The position numbers and the translations under genes were made by a program. Shown here in pieces: positions 44,363-53,284 of a stretch of DNA of 62,462 nucleotides. Numbering within the stretch: the stretch's first letter is position 1; the number at the start of each line of letters is the position of its first letter. The notes under the pieces were generated by a model. That model was not told the origin of the DNA, did not search any database, and was given only the letters and a program-made list of their open reading frames with translations. The stretch comes from Spirosoma spitsbergense DSM 19989 (GTDB lineage Bacteria > Bacteroidota > Bacteroidia > Cytophagales > Spirosomataceae), in NCBI RefSeq assembly GCF_000374085.1, contig NZ_KB893558.1, positions 1 to 62,462 of the forward strand, given 5' to 3'.

Positions 44363-45319
44363 CTACGGTTGCAACACCTGGTCAATGATATGAATTACGC
44401 CGTTTGTGGCGGGAATATCGGCCTGCTTTATCGTGGCTGCTGTTAAGTTCTTTGCTCCCTTTACCATCAGTTGCGTGGGGGCTACAATGGTAATCAATTT
44501 ATTACCGGTGTAGAATGTATCGATGCTCTCCGTTTTAATCTGAGTAGAAAACCGGGCACCTGCTATCACATGATATAACAGAATATTCGTTAGCGTCTGT
44601 ACATTGGCCGACGCAATGGCACTCAGGGTATTGTAGTCCTTGTCGGCTTTGAAAGCCGCATCATTCGGCGCAAAAATCGTTACTTTATTGGCCGACGATG
44701 CGTTTTCCAGCGTAGCCAGTAAGGTGGGGTTGCTGGTACCTATCCGCTTGATGGCCGCCGTCAGAAACGTCAAATTAGGGTTATTCTGAATGTTTACCAA
44801 TACGTTTCCAATAGAAGGCATCAGCACCCGGTTAACGATGTGGATGTAGCCGTTGGCTGTCTTGATGTCGGCCTGTGTTAACCTGGCATTGTTCACATAA
44901 ATTGTCCCATCGGTCGCTTTATTGACGTACAAGATACCCTTGTTCAGCGTTTCGACGGAGTTCATTCCGGCCGGAATTTCTGATGCCATTACGCTGCCGG
45001 TGAGCAAATGGTACAACACCAGCGTTCGCATCTGGTCCGGAGGGACCGAGCGTATAGCGGCAATTGTACCGAGGCCCGCAGCCTGAAAGGCAGAATCAGT
45101 TGGGGCAAAAAAGGTTAGATTGCCATCTTTAAGTACGTCGCTGACACCCGCCTGCGCGATAGCCACCCGAAGCAACCCAAACTGACTATCTTCCAGAATC
45201 CGGTCGGTAATGGTTTGGGGGGTAGCAACAGCATCATCCCGTTTCTGGCACCCCCAAAAAACGAGCAGCAACATAACGACCGAAAGTCGGCTCAGTAAAG
45301 GCAAAAATGTATTACGCAT
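44363..45319 (-). CDS. Double FAS1 (fasciclin) lipoprotein
   Basis: A 318-residue lipoprotein (LLLVFWGC lipobox) with two FAS1 domains. Both show the H1 and H2 motifs: TFFAPTDSAFQAAG...LVLYHLLTG in the first, TIFAPNDAAFKADK...ILLYHVIAG in the second, and each ends with NGYIHIVNRVL or NGVIHIIDQVL. FAS1 proteins mediate adhesion at the cell surface. It precedes the two FKBP genes by about 110 bases on the same strand, so may head that operon. Confidence 0.9.
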   Translation of the reverse strand: MRNTFLPLLSRLSVVMLLLVFWGCQKRDDAVATPQTITDRILEDSQFGLLRVAIAQAGVSDVLKDGNLTFFAPTDSAFQAAGLGTIAAIRSVPPDQMRTLVLYHLLTGSVMASEIPAGMNSVETLNKGILYVNKATDGTIYVNNARLTQADIKTANGYIHIVNRVLMPSIGNVLVNIQNNPNLTFLTAAIKRIGTSNPTLLATLENASSANKVTIFAPNDAAFKADKDYNTLSAIASANVQTLTNILLYHVIAGARFSTQIKTESIDTFYTGNKLITIVAPTQLMVKGAKNLTAATIKQADIPATNGVIHIIDQVLQP

Positions 45320-45585
45320 CGATCAGTAATGGATAAAAAAACAAACCTGTATCAGAAAAACGTACCGACTCTGTTTATGTTTTCTCCGGGCAAAGATACA
45401 CGTTGACCAATGGAAAGAGGCTATTCAGGTTATCCGAATGACATCCTGCCGATAACATGACTGCTTTTTCAAATCTGCTCTGTTTCAACCCGGAAACCCA
45501 TAAGGCGCAGTAAAATCCGGTAAGACTCACCAAAATTCCGTATCTTCGCAACCTTGTTAAGTTTTGTTAAAACGCCCCAATTGGG
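45320..45585. other. Divergent intergenic region
   Basis: About 265 bases between the FAS1 lipoprotein and uppS starts. TATCTTCG at 45541-45548, close to TAnnTTTG, is a candidate promoter for uppS. No gene or RNA was recognised. Confidence 0.5.
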
Positions 45586-46323
45586 ATGAAGGAACATATA
45601 GACCCGAGCAATCTGCCTCAGCACATAGCCGTTATCATGGATGGAAACGGACGCTGGGCCAAGCGTCAGGGGGCAGCCCGGGTGTTTGGCCACCACAACG
45701 CCATCAAAGCCGTTCGCGAAGTAACGGAGGGATGCGCTGAAATAGGTGTCAAGTACCTGACACTCTACGCTTTCTCGACCGAAAACTGGAATCGACCAAA
45801 GCTGGAAGTAGATGCACTCATGACGCTGCTGGTTCATACCATTCGGGGAGAAATCAAAACATTGATGAAAAATAATGTCAGGCTGGAAACGATTGGTCAC
45901 ACCGAAAGTCTGCCTGCCGACTGTCGGCGGGAACTGGCAGAGGCCATTCGCGAAACGAGTCAGAATAATGGACTGACCCTTATTCTGGCCTTGAGCTACA
46001 GCGGACGCTGGGAAATTCTGGAAGCGGCCCGGAAGCTGGCAGCCGACGTCCGGGATGGTAAACTTACCCCCGATCAGATTGATGAAACCATGTTTAGCCA
46101 GCATCTGACAACGGGCGGTATTCCCGACCCTGAACTCATGATCAGAACCAGTGGTGAAATGCGAATCAGTAACTTCATGCTGTGGCAACTGGCTTACTGT
46201 GAACTATATATGCCCGATGTATTGTGGCCCGATTTTCGCAAAGCCCACTTGCACGAGGCTCTCTTAAGTTACCAGCAGCGCGAACGCCGGTTTGGCAAAA
46301 TCAGTGAACAATTAGTGAAATGA
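45586..46323 (+). CDS. uppS: Isoprenyl transferase (undecaprenyl diphosphate synthase)
   Basis: A 245-residue cis-prenyltransferase that makes undecaprenyl diphosphate, the carrier for peptidoglycan and other wall polymers. The catalytic aspartate is in VIMDGNGRWAKRQG; the family motifs YLTLYAFSTENWNRP and the C-terminal RTSGEMRISNFMLWQLAYCE (RTSGE.R.SNF.LWQ..Y.E) are complete. It lies before bamA on the same strand, the usual order in Bacteroidota, and needs no other gene. Confidence 0.95.
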   Translation: MKEHIDPSNLPQHIAVIMDGNGRWAKRQGAARVFGHHNAIKAVREVTEGCAEIGVKYLTLYAFSTENWNRPKLEVDALMTLLVHTIRGEIKTLMKNNVRLETIGHTESLPADCRRELAEAIRETSQNNGLTLILALSYSGRWEILEAARKLAADVRDGKLTPDQIDETMFSQHLTTGGIPDPELMIRTSGEMRISNFMLWQLAYCELYMPDVLWPDFRKAHLHEALLSYQQRERRFGKISEQLVK

Positions 46324-46463
46324 AAATACGGTTTATGGTTTAAACGAAACCACTGTCGCGGGGGCATTCCTGCGCAACTATAAACGGTAAACTATAAACG
46401 GATTCCAACCCTTCATGCCTGAACTGAATCCGTATAACAAACTACTTAATACGCATTAAAAAC

Positions 46464-49055
46464 TTGGAACACCGTATAAAAGTCTTACTTGGCGTTATCC
46501 TCTTACTGACTGGCCTGTCATCGGCTCAGGCGCAGGTACGCGTTGGCGTTGGCGTCGGGCAGGATAATACCACCACAACGGAAAGTAATAATCTTCTCGA
46601 TTACACCAATCCGAAGGAATACGAAATTACTGGCCTGACCATAATAGGTACCAAATACCTTGATCCAAATTCGTTGGTTTCACTCACCGGCCTGAAAGTA
46701 GGTGACAAAATACGGCTTCCGGGTGAGGTGACCGGATCGTCGGTGCGTAAATTGATGGATTCCGGCCTGCTGGACGATGTAGAGATGTTTGCTACCCCAA
46801 CCGGCGACGGTAAGGTTTCGCTCCTATACCGGGCGCGGGAACGGCCCCGGCTTTACCGGGTTAGTTTCATGGGTATCAAAAAAGGTGAACAGGATAACCT
46901 GAAGGAGAAAATAAAGCTCAATCTGGGTAAAATCGTTAGCAATACGATTACCAAAAATACGCAGTTGGCCGTTCGTAAATACTTCATCGATAAGGGATAC
47001 CTCAATACGAAGGTTAAAATCACGACCATTCCTGACAGCACGCGCAACAATGCTACCATGCGCGTACTGGTGGATAAAGGGCAGAAGGTGAAAATTGCCA
47101 ACATCAATATTGAGGGACTGAAGAGCCTGGATGAGCAAACGGTGCGGATGAAAATGAAAAGCACCAAAGAGATGCGTTTTGGCCGCCTGTTTACCCCCTC
47201 GAAGTTTGTTCCGAAAAAGTACGAAGAAGACAAAAAGAAGTTACTGGAATACTACAACAAACTGGGTTACCGGGATGCCGTTATTGAGGATGATACCATT
47301 ATCCATAATGGTTCAAACACCATTAACATCGACATGAAGTTGAACGAGGGTCACCAGTACTACTACCGTACTATTGATTTCTCGGGCAACTACCTGTATA
47401 CCGATGAGCAACTTCGGTCGGTACTGGGTGTTACGAAAGGCGACGTCTATAATCCGGAAGACCTCGACAAGCGGATGAACGGCAATCCGGGCCAGGACCT
47501 GAGTTCACAGTATATGGACCTTGGTTATCTGTACTACAACGCACAGCCCATCGAGAAATCCATAGAAGGCGACTCCATCGACCTCGAAATTCGGGTCTTT
47601 GAAGGTAAACAGGCTACCATCAACAAGGTCATTCTGAATGGGAACACCAAAACCAGCGACCACGTAGTCATGCGTACTATCCGGACGCTGCCCGGTCAGA
47701 AATTCTCAAAAACAGCCCTCATCCGGACGCAGCGTGAACTGTCTACCTTAGGGTATTTTGATCCGGAAAAAATCGGCATCAACCCGATTCCGCAAAGTGA
47801 CGGAACGGTAGATATCGAATACACCGTCGAAGAAAAACCATCTGACCAGATTGAACTGTCGGGCGGCTGGGGTGGCTACGTAGGGTTTGTGGGTACGCTT
47901 GGCCTGACGTTCAATAACTTCTCGGCCCGCAATATTCCAAACTTCAATGCATGGCGTCCGCTTCCGGCTGGCGATGGGCAGCGGGTGCAGCTACGTTTTC
48001 AGGCAAATGGTAGCCAGTACCAGGTATATTCGCTGTCGTTTACCGAACCCTGGCTGGGTGGTCGTAAGCCCAACGCGCTCTCAGTTAGTGCCAGCCACAC
48101 GGTTTACCAAACCTTCTACGACCCCCTTAATCCGGCCAGTATTTACCAGAGTTTGAAGGGTCGTAAGCCAACGGGCTCCTATACAAATACCGCCCTTACG
48201 ATTGGACTGGGACGGCAGTTGAAAGTGCCCGACGATTATTTCTCGCTGAGTAATTCCATTTCGTACCAGCGGTACGACCTAAATAACCTCGACTTATTTT
48301 ATATTGGATATAAGGATGGTATCTCCAATAACATCACCTTCAATACGACGCTGTCGAGAAACAGTATCGATAATCCACAGTTCCCGCGTAATGGCTCTTC
48401 CTTTACGCTGAGTGGTTCGTTCACGCCCCCTTATTCGGCCTTTCGTACCACTACAGAGTCGACCAAGCCGGAGGATAAGTACAAGTTTGTAGAGTATCAC
48501 AAATGGATGTTCGATGCCAGCTGGTTCCAGACAGTGTTTGGCAAGCTGGTACTGAATACGCGTGCTCACCTGGGTTTCCTGGGCAGCTATAACAACCGCA
48601 CGGCTATTGGTCCATTCGAACGTTTCATCCTGGGTGGATCAGGTCTGGCGGGGCAGGGACAGTTTGCGCTGGCGCAGGATATTATCGGTCTGCGTGGGTA
48701 TGATGACCGGAGCGTTTACACCGCTGATTACAATCAGGCTGTAGGCCAGCAGGCCCGCAGTCAGGGAGGGGTGGTGTACAACAAATTCGTTGCGGAACTT
48801 CGGTATCCAGTCTCGCTGAACCCGTCTGCTACCATCTTTGCCCTTGCCTTTATGGAAGCTGGTAATAACTGGGCTACCTATAAGCAGTATAATCCATTCG
48901 ACTTGAAGCGATCCATAGGCATAGGGGCACGTATATTCATGCCAGCCTTTGGCCTGATTGGTATTGACTACGGGTATGGTTTCGATGTAATTCCGGGCGT
49001 GAAAGACAAAGCATCGGGTCAGTTCCACTTCACCATTGGTCAGCAGTTCAGATAA
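46464..49055 (+). CDS. bamA: Outer-membrane assembly factor BamA
   Basis: An 863-residue Omp85 protein, the core of the machine that inserts beta-barrels into the outer membrane. A signal peptide (VILLLTGLSSAQAQ) is followed by POTRA repeats (for example ITGLTIIGTKYLD, VKIANINIEGLKSLDEQTVRMKMKS, TINKVILNGNTKTSDHVVMRTIR) and a 16-strand barrel containing the VELRYPVSLNPSATIFALAF region (VRGF-like motif LRGYDDR). The only start that preserves the signal peptide is TTG at 46464; upstream in-frame codons are stops or poor starts. It is followed by two OmpH genes, as usual. Confidence 0.93.
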   Translation: MEHRIKVLLGVILLLTGLSSAQAQVRVGVGVGQDNTTTTESNNLLDYTNPKEYEITGLTIIGTKYLDPNSLVSLTGLKVGDKIRLPGEVTGSSVRKLMDSGLLDDVEMFATPTGDGKVSLLYRARERPRLYRVSFMGIKKGEQDNLKEKIKLNLGKIVSNTITKNTQLAVRKYFIDKGYLNTKVKITTIPDSTRNNATMRVLVDKGQKVKIANINIEGLKSLDEQTVRMKMKSTKEMRFGRLFTPSKFVPKKYEEDKKKLLEYYNKLGYRDAVIEDDTIIHNGSNTINIDMKLNEGHQYYYRTIDFSGNYLYTDEQLRSVLGVTKGDVYNPEDLDKRMNGNPGQDLSSQYMDLGYLYYNAQPIEKSIEGDSIDLEIRVFEGKQATINKVILNGNTKTSDHVVMRTIRTLPGQKFSKTALIRTQRELSTLGYFDPEKIGINPIPQSDGTVDIEYTVEEKPSDQIELSGGWGGYVGFVGTLGLTFNNFSARNIPNFNAWRPLPAGDGQRVQLRFQANGSQYQVYSLSFTEPWLGGRKPNALSVSASHTVYQTFYDPLNPASIYQSLKGRKPTGSYTNTALTIGLGRQLKVPDDYFSLSNSISYQRYDLNNLDLFYIGYKDGISNNITFNTTLSRNSIDNPQFPRNGSSFTLSGSFTPPYSAFRTTTESTKPEDKYKFVEYHKWMFDASWFQTVFGKLVLNTRAHLGFLGSYNNRTAIGPFERFILGGSGLAGQGQFALAQDIIGLRGYDDRSVYTADYNQAVGQQARSQGGVVYNKFVAELRYPVSLNPSATIFALAFMEAGNNWATYKQYNPFDLKRSIGIGARIFMPAFGLIGIDYGYGFDVIPGVKDKASGQFHFTIGQQFR

Positions 49056-49078
49056 GATTAATGAAAGGGTAACGTTTT

Positions 49079-49120
49079 ACTCAAATCAGTTAAGTACTAT
49101 ATGACTTACCTGATTTGAGT
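49079..49120. other. Hairpin between bamA and the first ompH gene
   Basis: actcaaatcag (49079-49089) and ctgatttgagt (49110-49120) form an 11-bp perfect stem, extended by aagt with actt inside. It lies in the 115-base gap between the bamA stop and the first ompH start. Without a T tract it may be a processing site or an attenuator. Confidence 0.5.
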
Positions 49121-49170
49121 AAACGAACCTTGAAAATCAATCACTTCCTGCAAAAATTGACTGATCACCA

Positions 49171-49743
49171 ATGAAAAAAGCCCTATTTTTCGTACTTTTG
49201 TCCGCTATTGGGTTAGCAACTCCCGTTAAAGCCCAAAAATTTGGGTATATCGATACGGAGTACATTTTTGGCAAGATGCCCGAATACCAGAAGGCACTGA
49301 GCGAGATTGACAAGTTTGCCGATAAATGGTCCAAAGACATTCAGGACAAGTATGTCGAAATCGAGAAATTGCAAAAAGCGTATCAGGCCGAGGAGATTCT
49401 GCTGACCGAGGATATGAAACGCGAGCGTCAGCGGATAATTAGTGATAAGGAGCGCGAAGCCCGCGAGTATAATAACAAAGTATTTGGGTATCAGGGCTTG
49501 TTATTCGAGAAGAAAAAGGAATTAATAAAAGCTCCGATGGAGTTATTGCAACGGGCACTGGATAAAGTATGTTTGCAGAAGAAACTGGATTTTATTTTTG
49601 ATAAAGCCTCCGATTTTGTGATGCTCTATACCAATCCCAGGCACGACTATTCGGACTATGTGATGGAAGAATTGGGACTAGACACTAAACCAACCGCTAC
49701 CAATACTAGTCCAACCAATAAAACAACTACAAAACCAAAGTAA
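49171..49743 (+). CDS. OmpH/Skp-family periplasmic chaperone (first copy)
   Basis: A 190-residue Skp-like chaperone with a signal peptide (FVLLSAIGLATPVKAQ), the KFGYIDTEYIFGKMPEYQ N-terminus, and a long coiled coil (about residues 45-130). Skp holds unfolded outer-membrane proteins for BamA. The C-terminal tail is rich in Thr and Lys. It precedes a second copy by 20 bases. Confidence 0.88.
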   Translation: MKKALFFVLLSAIGLATPVKAQKFGYIDTEYIFGKMPEYQKALSEIDKFADKWSKDIQDKYVEIEKLQKAYQAEEILLTEDMKRERQRIISDKEREAREYNNKVFGYQGLLFEKKKELIKAPMELLQRALDKVCLQKKLDFIFDKASDFVMLYTNPRHDYSDYVMEELGLDTKPTATNTSPTNKTTTKPK

Positions 49744-49762
49744 TACAAACAAACAATTCGAG

Positions 49763-50419
49763 ATGAAGAAACACATCGTCATGGCGTTTGCAGCGGCCCT
49801 ACTAGTAGGCGGTTTAAACGCACAGGCACAAGCCCAAACCGCAACGCCTGCTACGACTGCCGCAGCCGGAGCGCTGAAGTTAGGCTATACGAACATTGAT
49901 TACGTTCTGTCGCAAACGCCCGAAGCAAAAGATATTCAGAACCAGTTAACTATTCAGCGGACTCAGACAGAAAATGAGCTGAAGCGGATGCAGAAAGAAC
50001 TGGAAGAGAAATACGGTGCCTACGAAAAAGGGGCAGCCCAAATGTCGGACGTTATTCGTAAGGACCGTGAGACCGAATTGCAGGGGCTACAGTCCCGGAT
50101 TCAGGAGTTTAGCCAAACGGCTCAAACATCGCTGCAAACCAAGTACCAGCAACTGGTTAACCCGGTCGTGCAAAAAATTCAAAAGGCCATTGATGCAGTA
50201 GCTAAAGAAGAGAACTATCAGTATGTGTTCAATCTGGATGCAGGTGCCAACACGATTCCTATCCTGCTGGTTGCTCCCGAAGAGAATAACATTACCGATT
50301 CGGTGCTGAAAAAGCTGGGTATTGACCCTGCCAAAGCAGCCGCTGCGGCCAAAGCCGCTTCTACGGGTGGCAGTACAACGGCTACCAAGCCTGCTGCCAC
50401 AACTCCTCCAAAGAAGTAA
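49763..50419 (+). CDS. OmpH/Skp-family periplasmic chaperone (second copy)
   Basis: A 218-residue Skp-like chaperone: signal peptide (FAAALLVGGLNAQAQAQ), KLGYTNIDYVLSQTPE, a coiled coil with repeated E..L..LQ..IQEF, and a disordered tail rich in Ala, Thr and Lys. It is a paralog of the gene before it; paired Skp genes downstream of bamA are the rule in Bacteroidota. A terminator follows. Confidence 0.9.
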   Translation: MKKHIVMAFAAALLVGGLNAQAQAQTATPATTAAAGALKLGYTNIDYVLSQTPEAKDIQNQLTIQRTQTENELKRMQKELEEKYGAYEKGAAQMSDVIRKDRETELQGLQSRIQEFSQTAQTSLQTKYQQLVNPVVQKIQKAIDAVAKEENYQYVFNLDAGANTIPILLVAPEENNITDSVLKKLGIDPAKAAAAAKAASTGGSTTATKPAATTPPKK

Positions 50420-50447
50420 CGGTCAATAAAAACAGGCACTGTTTTAT

Positions 50448-50485
50448 AAGATCGCTCCCTAATGGATCAGGGAGCGATCTTTTTT
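50448..50485 (+). terminator. Rho-independent terminator of the uppS-bamA-ompH-ompH block
   Basis: aagatcgctccct pairs with agggagcgatctt and is followed by a run of T. It lies 29 bases after the second ompH stop codon. Confidence 0.92.
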
Positions 50486-50525
50486 ATGGTAGGTCATATA
50501 GCCTGCCGAAACATTGATTGTAGCC

Positions 50526-50566
50526 ATCCCTTTTCAGGGTAAGCAGGGCCGACACTGAAAAGGGAT
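50526..50566. repeat. 12-bp perfect inverted repeat with 17-base loop
   Basis: atcccttttcag at 50526-50537 and its reverse complement ctgaaaagggat at 50555-50566 flank a 17-base spacer. It lies in the 320-base gap between the ompH terminator and the Ig-like protein. There is no T tract. It could be a regulatory hairpin or an operator. Confidence 0.5.
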
Positions 50567-50740
50567 CCCCATTTTCACCCGCATAAGTCAGTATTGTTTT
50601 TTCCCGGGAAAATATAATTATTATAGGCGATACTAGCCTATTGGCTAAGAAAAGTCTTAAAAAAGGAAGCAAAGGCTACCGGGACAAAATCTTCACCTTA
50701 TTTTTACGTTCTTTAAAACGGACCTCTCCCCAACCTAACT

Positions 50741-52327
50741 ATGAACCGAACTGCCGGTATATTAGCGTGGTTGCTATTCAGTAGTATCATTGATAGTAGC
50801 TATGCGCAGGATTCGAAATCGTTACAGCTTTTGTTGCCGACACAAGCCAACTGGAATGTAGTACCTGAGGGCGGTACCATCCGGTTAGACCTGAAAGTTG
50901 CGGGCATAGCGCAGGACTCGGTAACGTTTAGTCTGGGGGCTGATAAACAGGAGGGGATGGCGATTGATTCAACCGGCCATTTCCGCTGGACACCCGGCTT
51001 TGGTCTGGCAGACCGACTTCAAACAACGAAAGTTTATCCGGTAACTTTTGATGTCCACACCAGGCAGGGGCAAACGGCTTCTCATACGGTTGAGATTAAA
51101 GTACTGGATGTTAATCGTCCTCCCGTAATCAGCGAATTAAGGCCATTTTACGTAAGCTACCGCACGCAGAATACTTATAAAATGGATTCGCAGGTAGTGC
51201 ATGACGACGATGGCGACCCGCTGGTATTTATCCCTATTGCTGATCAGATGCCCGAAGGCAGCAAGCTAACATCGCAGGGGGAATTAACCTGGACGCTGTC
51301 TCAGAATCAATTTAATAAGGTCAGGCAGACACCGCAGTATATTGAATTCTGGGTAGAAGATCAGCCGGCCAAAACGCGTACCAAAGGACGACTGAAAGTG
51401 GAAGCAACCCAGATGGACCTTCCCCCTGATATCACCGTAATACCCGGCGAAAGGCACTACAAGCTGAAGGAGAATGCAACCGTTAACCTGAAGTTTTACC
51501 TCTCCGACCAAAACGGCGAAGATGATGTAGAAACCTTTGATTTTTTATCAGACAATCAGGATATTCCTAAAACCGCACTCGTCAAAAACACGAACAATCA
51601 GTACGAATTCATCTGGCAACCTGGCTACGCGTTCGTAAAAGATCCCTATGACTCTCTGGGTGTTCAGATTACGTTTTATGTGCTCGACAAAGCTAAGAAT
51701 CGGGCCGAACGCCGGATTACATTCACCGTGCTGAATACCGTCAACGAGGCCGAAAAGGATCGGTATTACTATACCCAATACCGACAGTTGCTGGTTCAGG
51801 CATGGGGGCTTATTGAGCAACTGAGCGAGAAAGAGGAACAACTCAAACACGATTACAAAAAAGCCAAGGGGGGTAAACGAAACCGCTCGGTAGCCAATGC
51901 ATCGTTGGGGGCCGTAACGGGCGTAACCCCCGCTGTTACGGGGGCAAGTACGAGTACGGATGTGCAGAAGAATGGGCGTGTCATTTCTGCTATTGGTGGT
52001 ACGGCCGTGTTGACAATGGGTACGCTGGAGGCAACCGAAGTGATTGGTAAGTCGATGAAAGATTTGCTGGACCGCTACAACTACGTACTCGCCAAGCGGA
52101 GTGAATTACAGAACAAAGGCGATGTATTTGCCCGTGAATTTGCGTTAAAATCGGCCCGGCGCAGTGGAGACTTCATTAAAAAGCTGGATGATTTTCGCAA
52201 TTCAATGAGTCTTAGCGGTTTGATAGCCCTAGAGCTGGATGCCAACTGGCAAAGCAGAAAGCAAGCAACGGATAAAGCCCTCAAGCGCACGTTCAAGGAT
52301 TTTACATCACTGGAAGAAACGCAATAG
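50741..52327 (+). CDS. Secreted Ig-like-domain protein, hypothetical
   Basis: A 528-residue exported protein (signal peptide ILAWLLFSSIIDSSYAQ). Three Ig-like/cadherin-like repeats follow (about residues 30-340), each with a DxNRPP- or NPPxI-like opening (VLDVNRPPVISEL) and an FxWxP motif (FRWTPGFG, FIWQPGYA). After residue 350 the protein is helical and charged, with a hydrophobic stretch at about 395-440. It might span the envelope or scaffold a surface complex. No family was recognised for the C-terminal part. It ends four bases before the convergent epimerase gene ends. Confidence 0.7.
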   Translation: MNRTAGILAWLLFSSIIDSSYAQDSKSLQLLLPTQANWNVVPEGGTIRLDLKVAGIAQDSVTFSLGADKQEGMAIDSTGHFRWTPGFGLADRLQTTKVYPVTFDVHTRQGQTASHTVEIKVLDVNRPPVISELRPFYVSYRTQNTYKMDSQVVHDDDGDPLVFIPIADQMPEGSKLTSQGELTWTLSQNQFNKVRQTPQYIEFWVEDQPAKTRTKGRLKVEATQMDLPPDITVIPGERHYKLKENATVNLKFYLSDQNGEDDVETFDFLSDNQDIPKTALVKNTNNQYEFIWQPGYAFVKDPYDSLGVQITFYVLDKAKNRAERRITFTVLNTVNEAEKDRYYYTQYRQLLVQAWGLIEQLSEKEEQLKHDYKKAKGGKRNRSVANASLGAVTGVTPAVTGASTSTDVQKNGRVISAIGGTAVLTMGTLEATEVIGKSMKDLLDRYNYVLAKRSELQNKGDVFAREFALKSARRSGDFIKKLDDFRNSMSLSGLIALELDANWQSRKQATDKALKRTFKDFTSLEETQ

Positions 52328-52330
52328 TCG

Positions 52331-53200
52331 CTATATGATCGTTATCGAAAATGAAGTTTCGAACACGCGCCCCGCTTCTACAGACTGAATCAGTTCTTTC
52401 TCCTGAATAGGCTTCGGTTGTCCCTCACTATCGGCACAGCCTAACCAGGGTTCAATACAGACGAACGGGGCACCGGGTTTTGCCCATAAACCCAGATAAG
52501 GGAAAGAAGGATAGTCCAGGATAACGGCATGGTTGTGCCTGTCAGTGCATATGGCCACACGCCGGGAAGCGAGGTTTTTGAAAACCAGCGCATCTTTATC
52601 AAAAAGATGTTTTGTTAAGCCCAAATGACGGCCTTTGGTAGGAACGGGTCTCGTTTCGCCAGTGAAATAGCCTGCTGCTGAGAGCAGATGAGTTTCTAAT
52701 GCTTCATCCTGCTCGAATTCAAGATAATAATCTTCGTAAGCTTCTCCTGCGTTAAAAGGAACGGCGAAAGCCGGGTGCGCTCCAACGGAGAAAAAAACAG
52801 TTTTTTCATCCTGATTGACAACGTTATACGTGACAAGCAACCGGGCTTCATCCAGCTCATAGCTAATCTGAAACTTGAATTGGTACGGGAAATGTACCCG
52901 TGTCTTCTCGCTTGACCGTAACGAAAAAACAGCGTGCGTAGTGGTCGATTCCGTCGTTTCGAACAACGAAGTCCGGGTAAAACCATGCCGCTCCATCGGG
53001 TACGTTTTCCCATCAATCAGTACCTGATTATTCAGACAGCCGCCTACCACGGGAAACAGATTAGGCGCATGCCAGCCCCACACCGCTGGGTCGGCCTGCC
53101 AGAGGTGTTCAATACCACTGGCTTTATGAATAATAGATGTAAGCTCAGCCCCTTCGGGGCGAATAGTGACACGGAGGTGATTATTTTCTAAAGTAGTCAT
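52331..53200 (-). CDS. Aldose 1-epimerase family protein
   Basis: A 289-residue mutarotase-like enzyme of the YihR/LacX branch that converts alpha and beta forms of sugars. Signature elements: LTSIIHKASGIEHLWQAD, GWHAPNLFPVVG, MERHGFTR, VGAHPAFAVPF (the HPAF catalytic histidine), and late CIEPW. Substrate cannot be predicted. It begins immediately downstream of the rpsG terminator. A TATTTTTG -7-like box ends four bases before its start codon, so its mRNA could be leaderless. Confidence 0.88.
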   Translation of the reverse strand: MTTLENNHLRVTIRPEGAELTSIIHKASGIEHLWQADPAVWGWHAPNLFPVVGGCLNNQVLIDGKTYPMERHGFTRTSLFETTESTTTHAVFSLRSSEKTRVHFPYQFKFQISYELDEARLLVTYNVVNQDEKTVFFSVGAHPAFAVPFNAGEAYEDYYLEFEQDEALETHLLSAAGYFTGETRPVPTKGRHLGLTKHLFDKDALVFKNLASRRVAICTDRHNHAVILDYPSFPYLGLWAKPGAPFVCIEPWLGCADSEGQPKPIQEKELIQSVEAGRVFETSFSITII

Positions 53201-53213
53201 TGGTCAAAAATAG

Positions 53214-53243
53214 CAAAAGCTCCCCAAAACTGGAGAGCTTTTG
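53214..53243 (-). terminator. Terminator after rpsG
   Basis: On the minus strand caaaagctc pairs with gagcttttg over a ten-base loop, then runs into TATTTTT. It separates the ribosomal genes from the epimerase gene. Confidence 0.75.
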
Positions 53244-53284
53244 TCAATACAAGGACCATCGGGACGCTGGCCTGTACGGTTGAT

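Noticed and set aside
45469..46188. 239-residue frame antisense to uppS
   Set aside because: It is fully covered by uppS, which has complete motifs.
50484..50672. 62-residue hydrophobic frame on the minus strand
   Set aside because: It overlaps the terminator and the 12-bp inverted repeat, and no promoter or similarity supports it.
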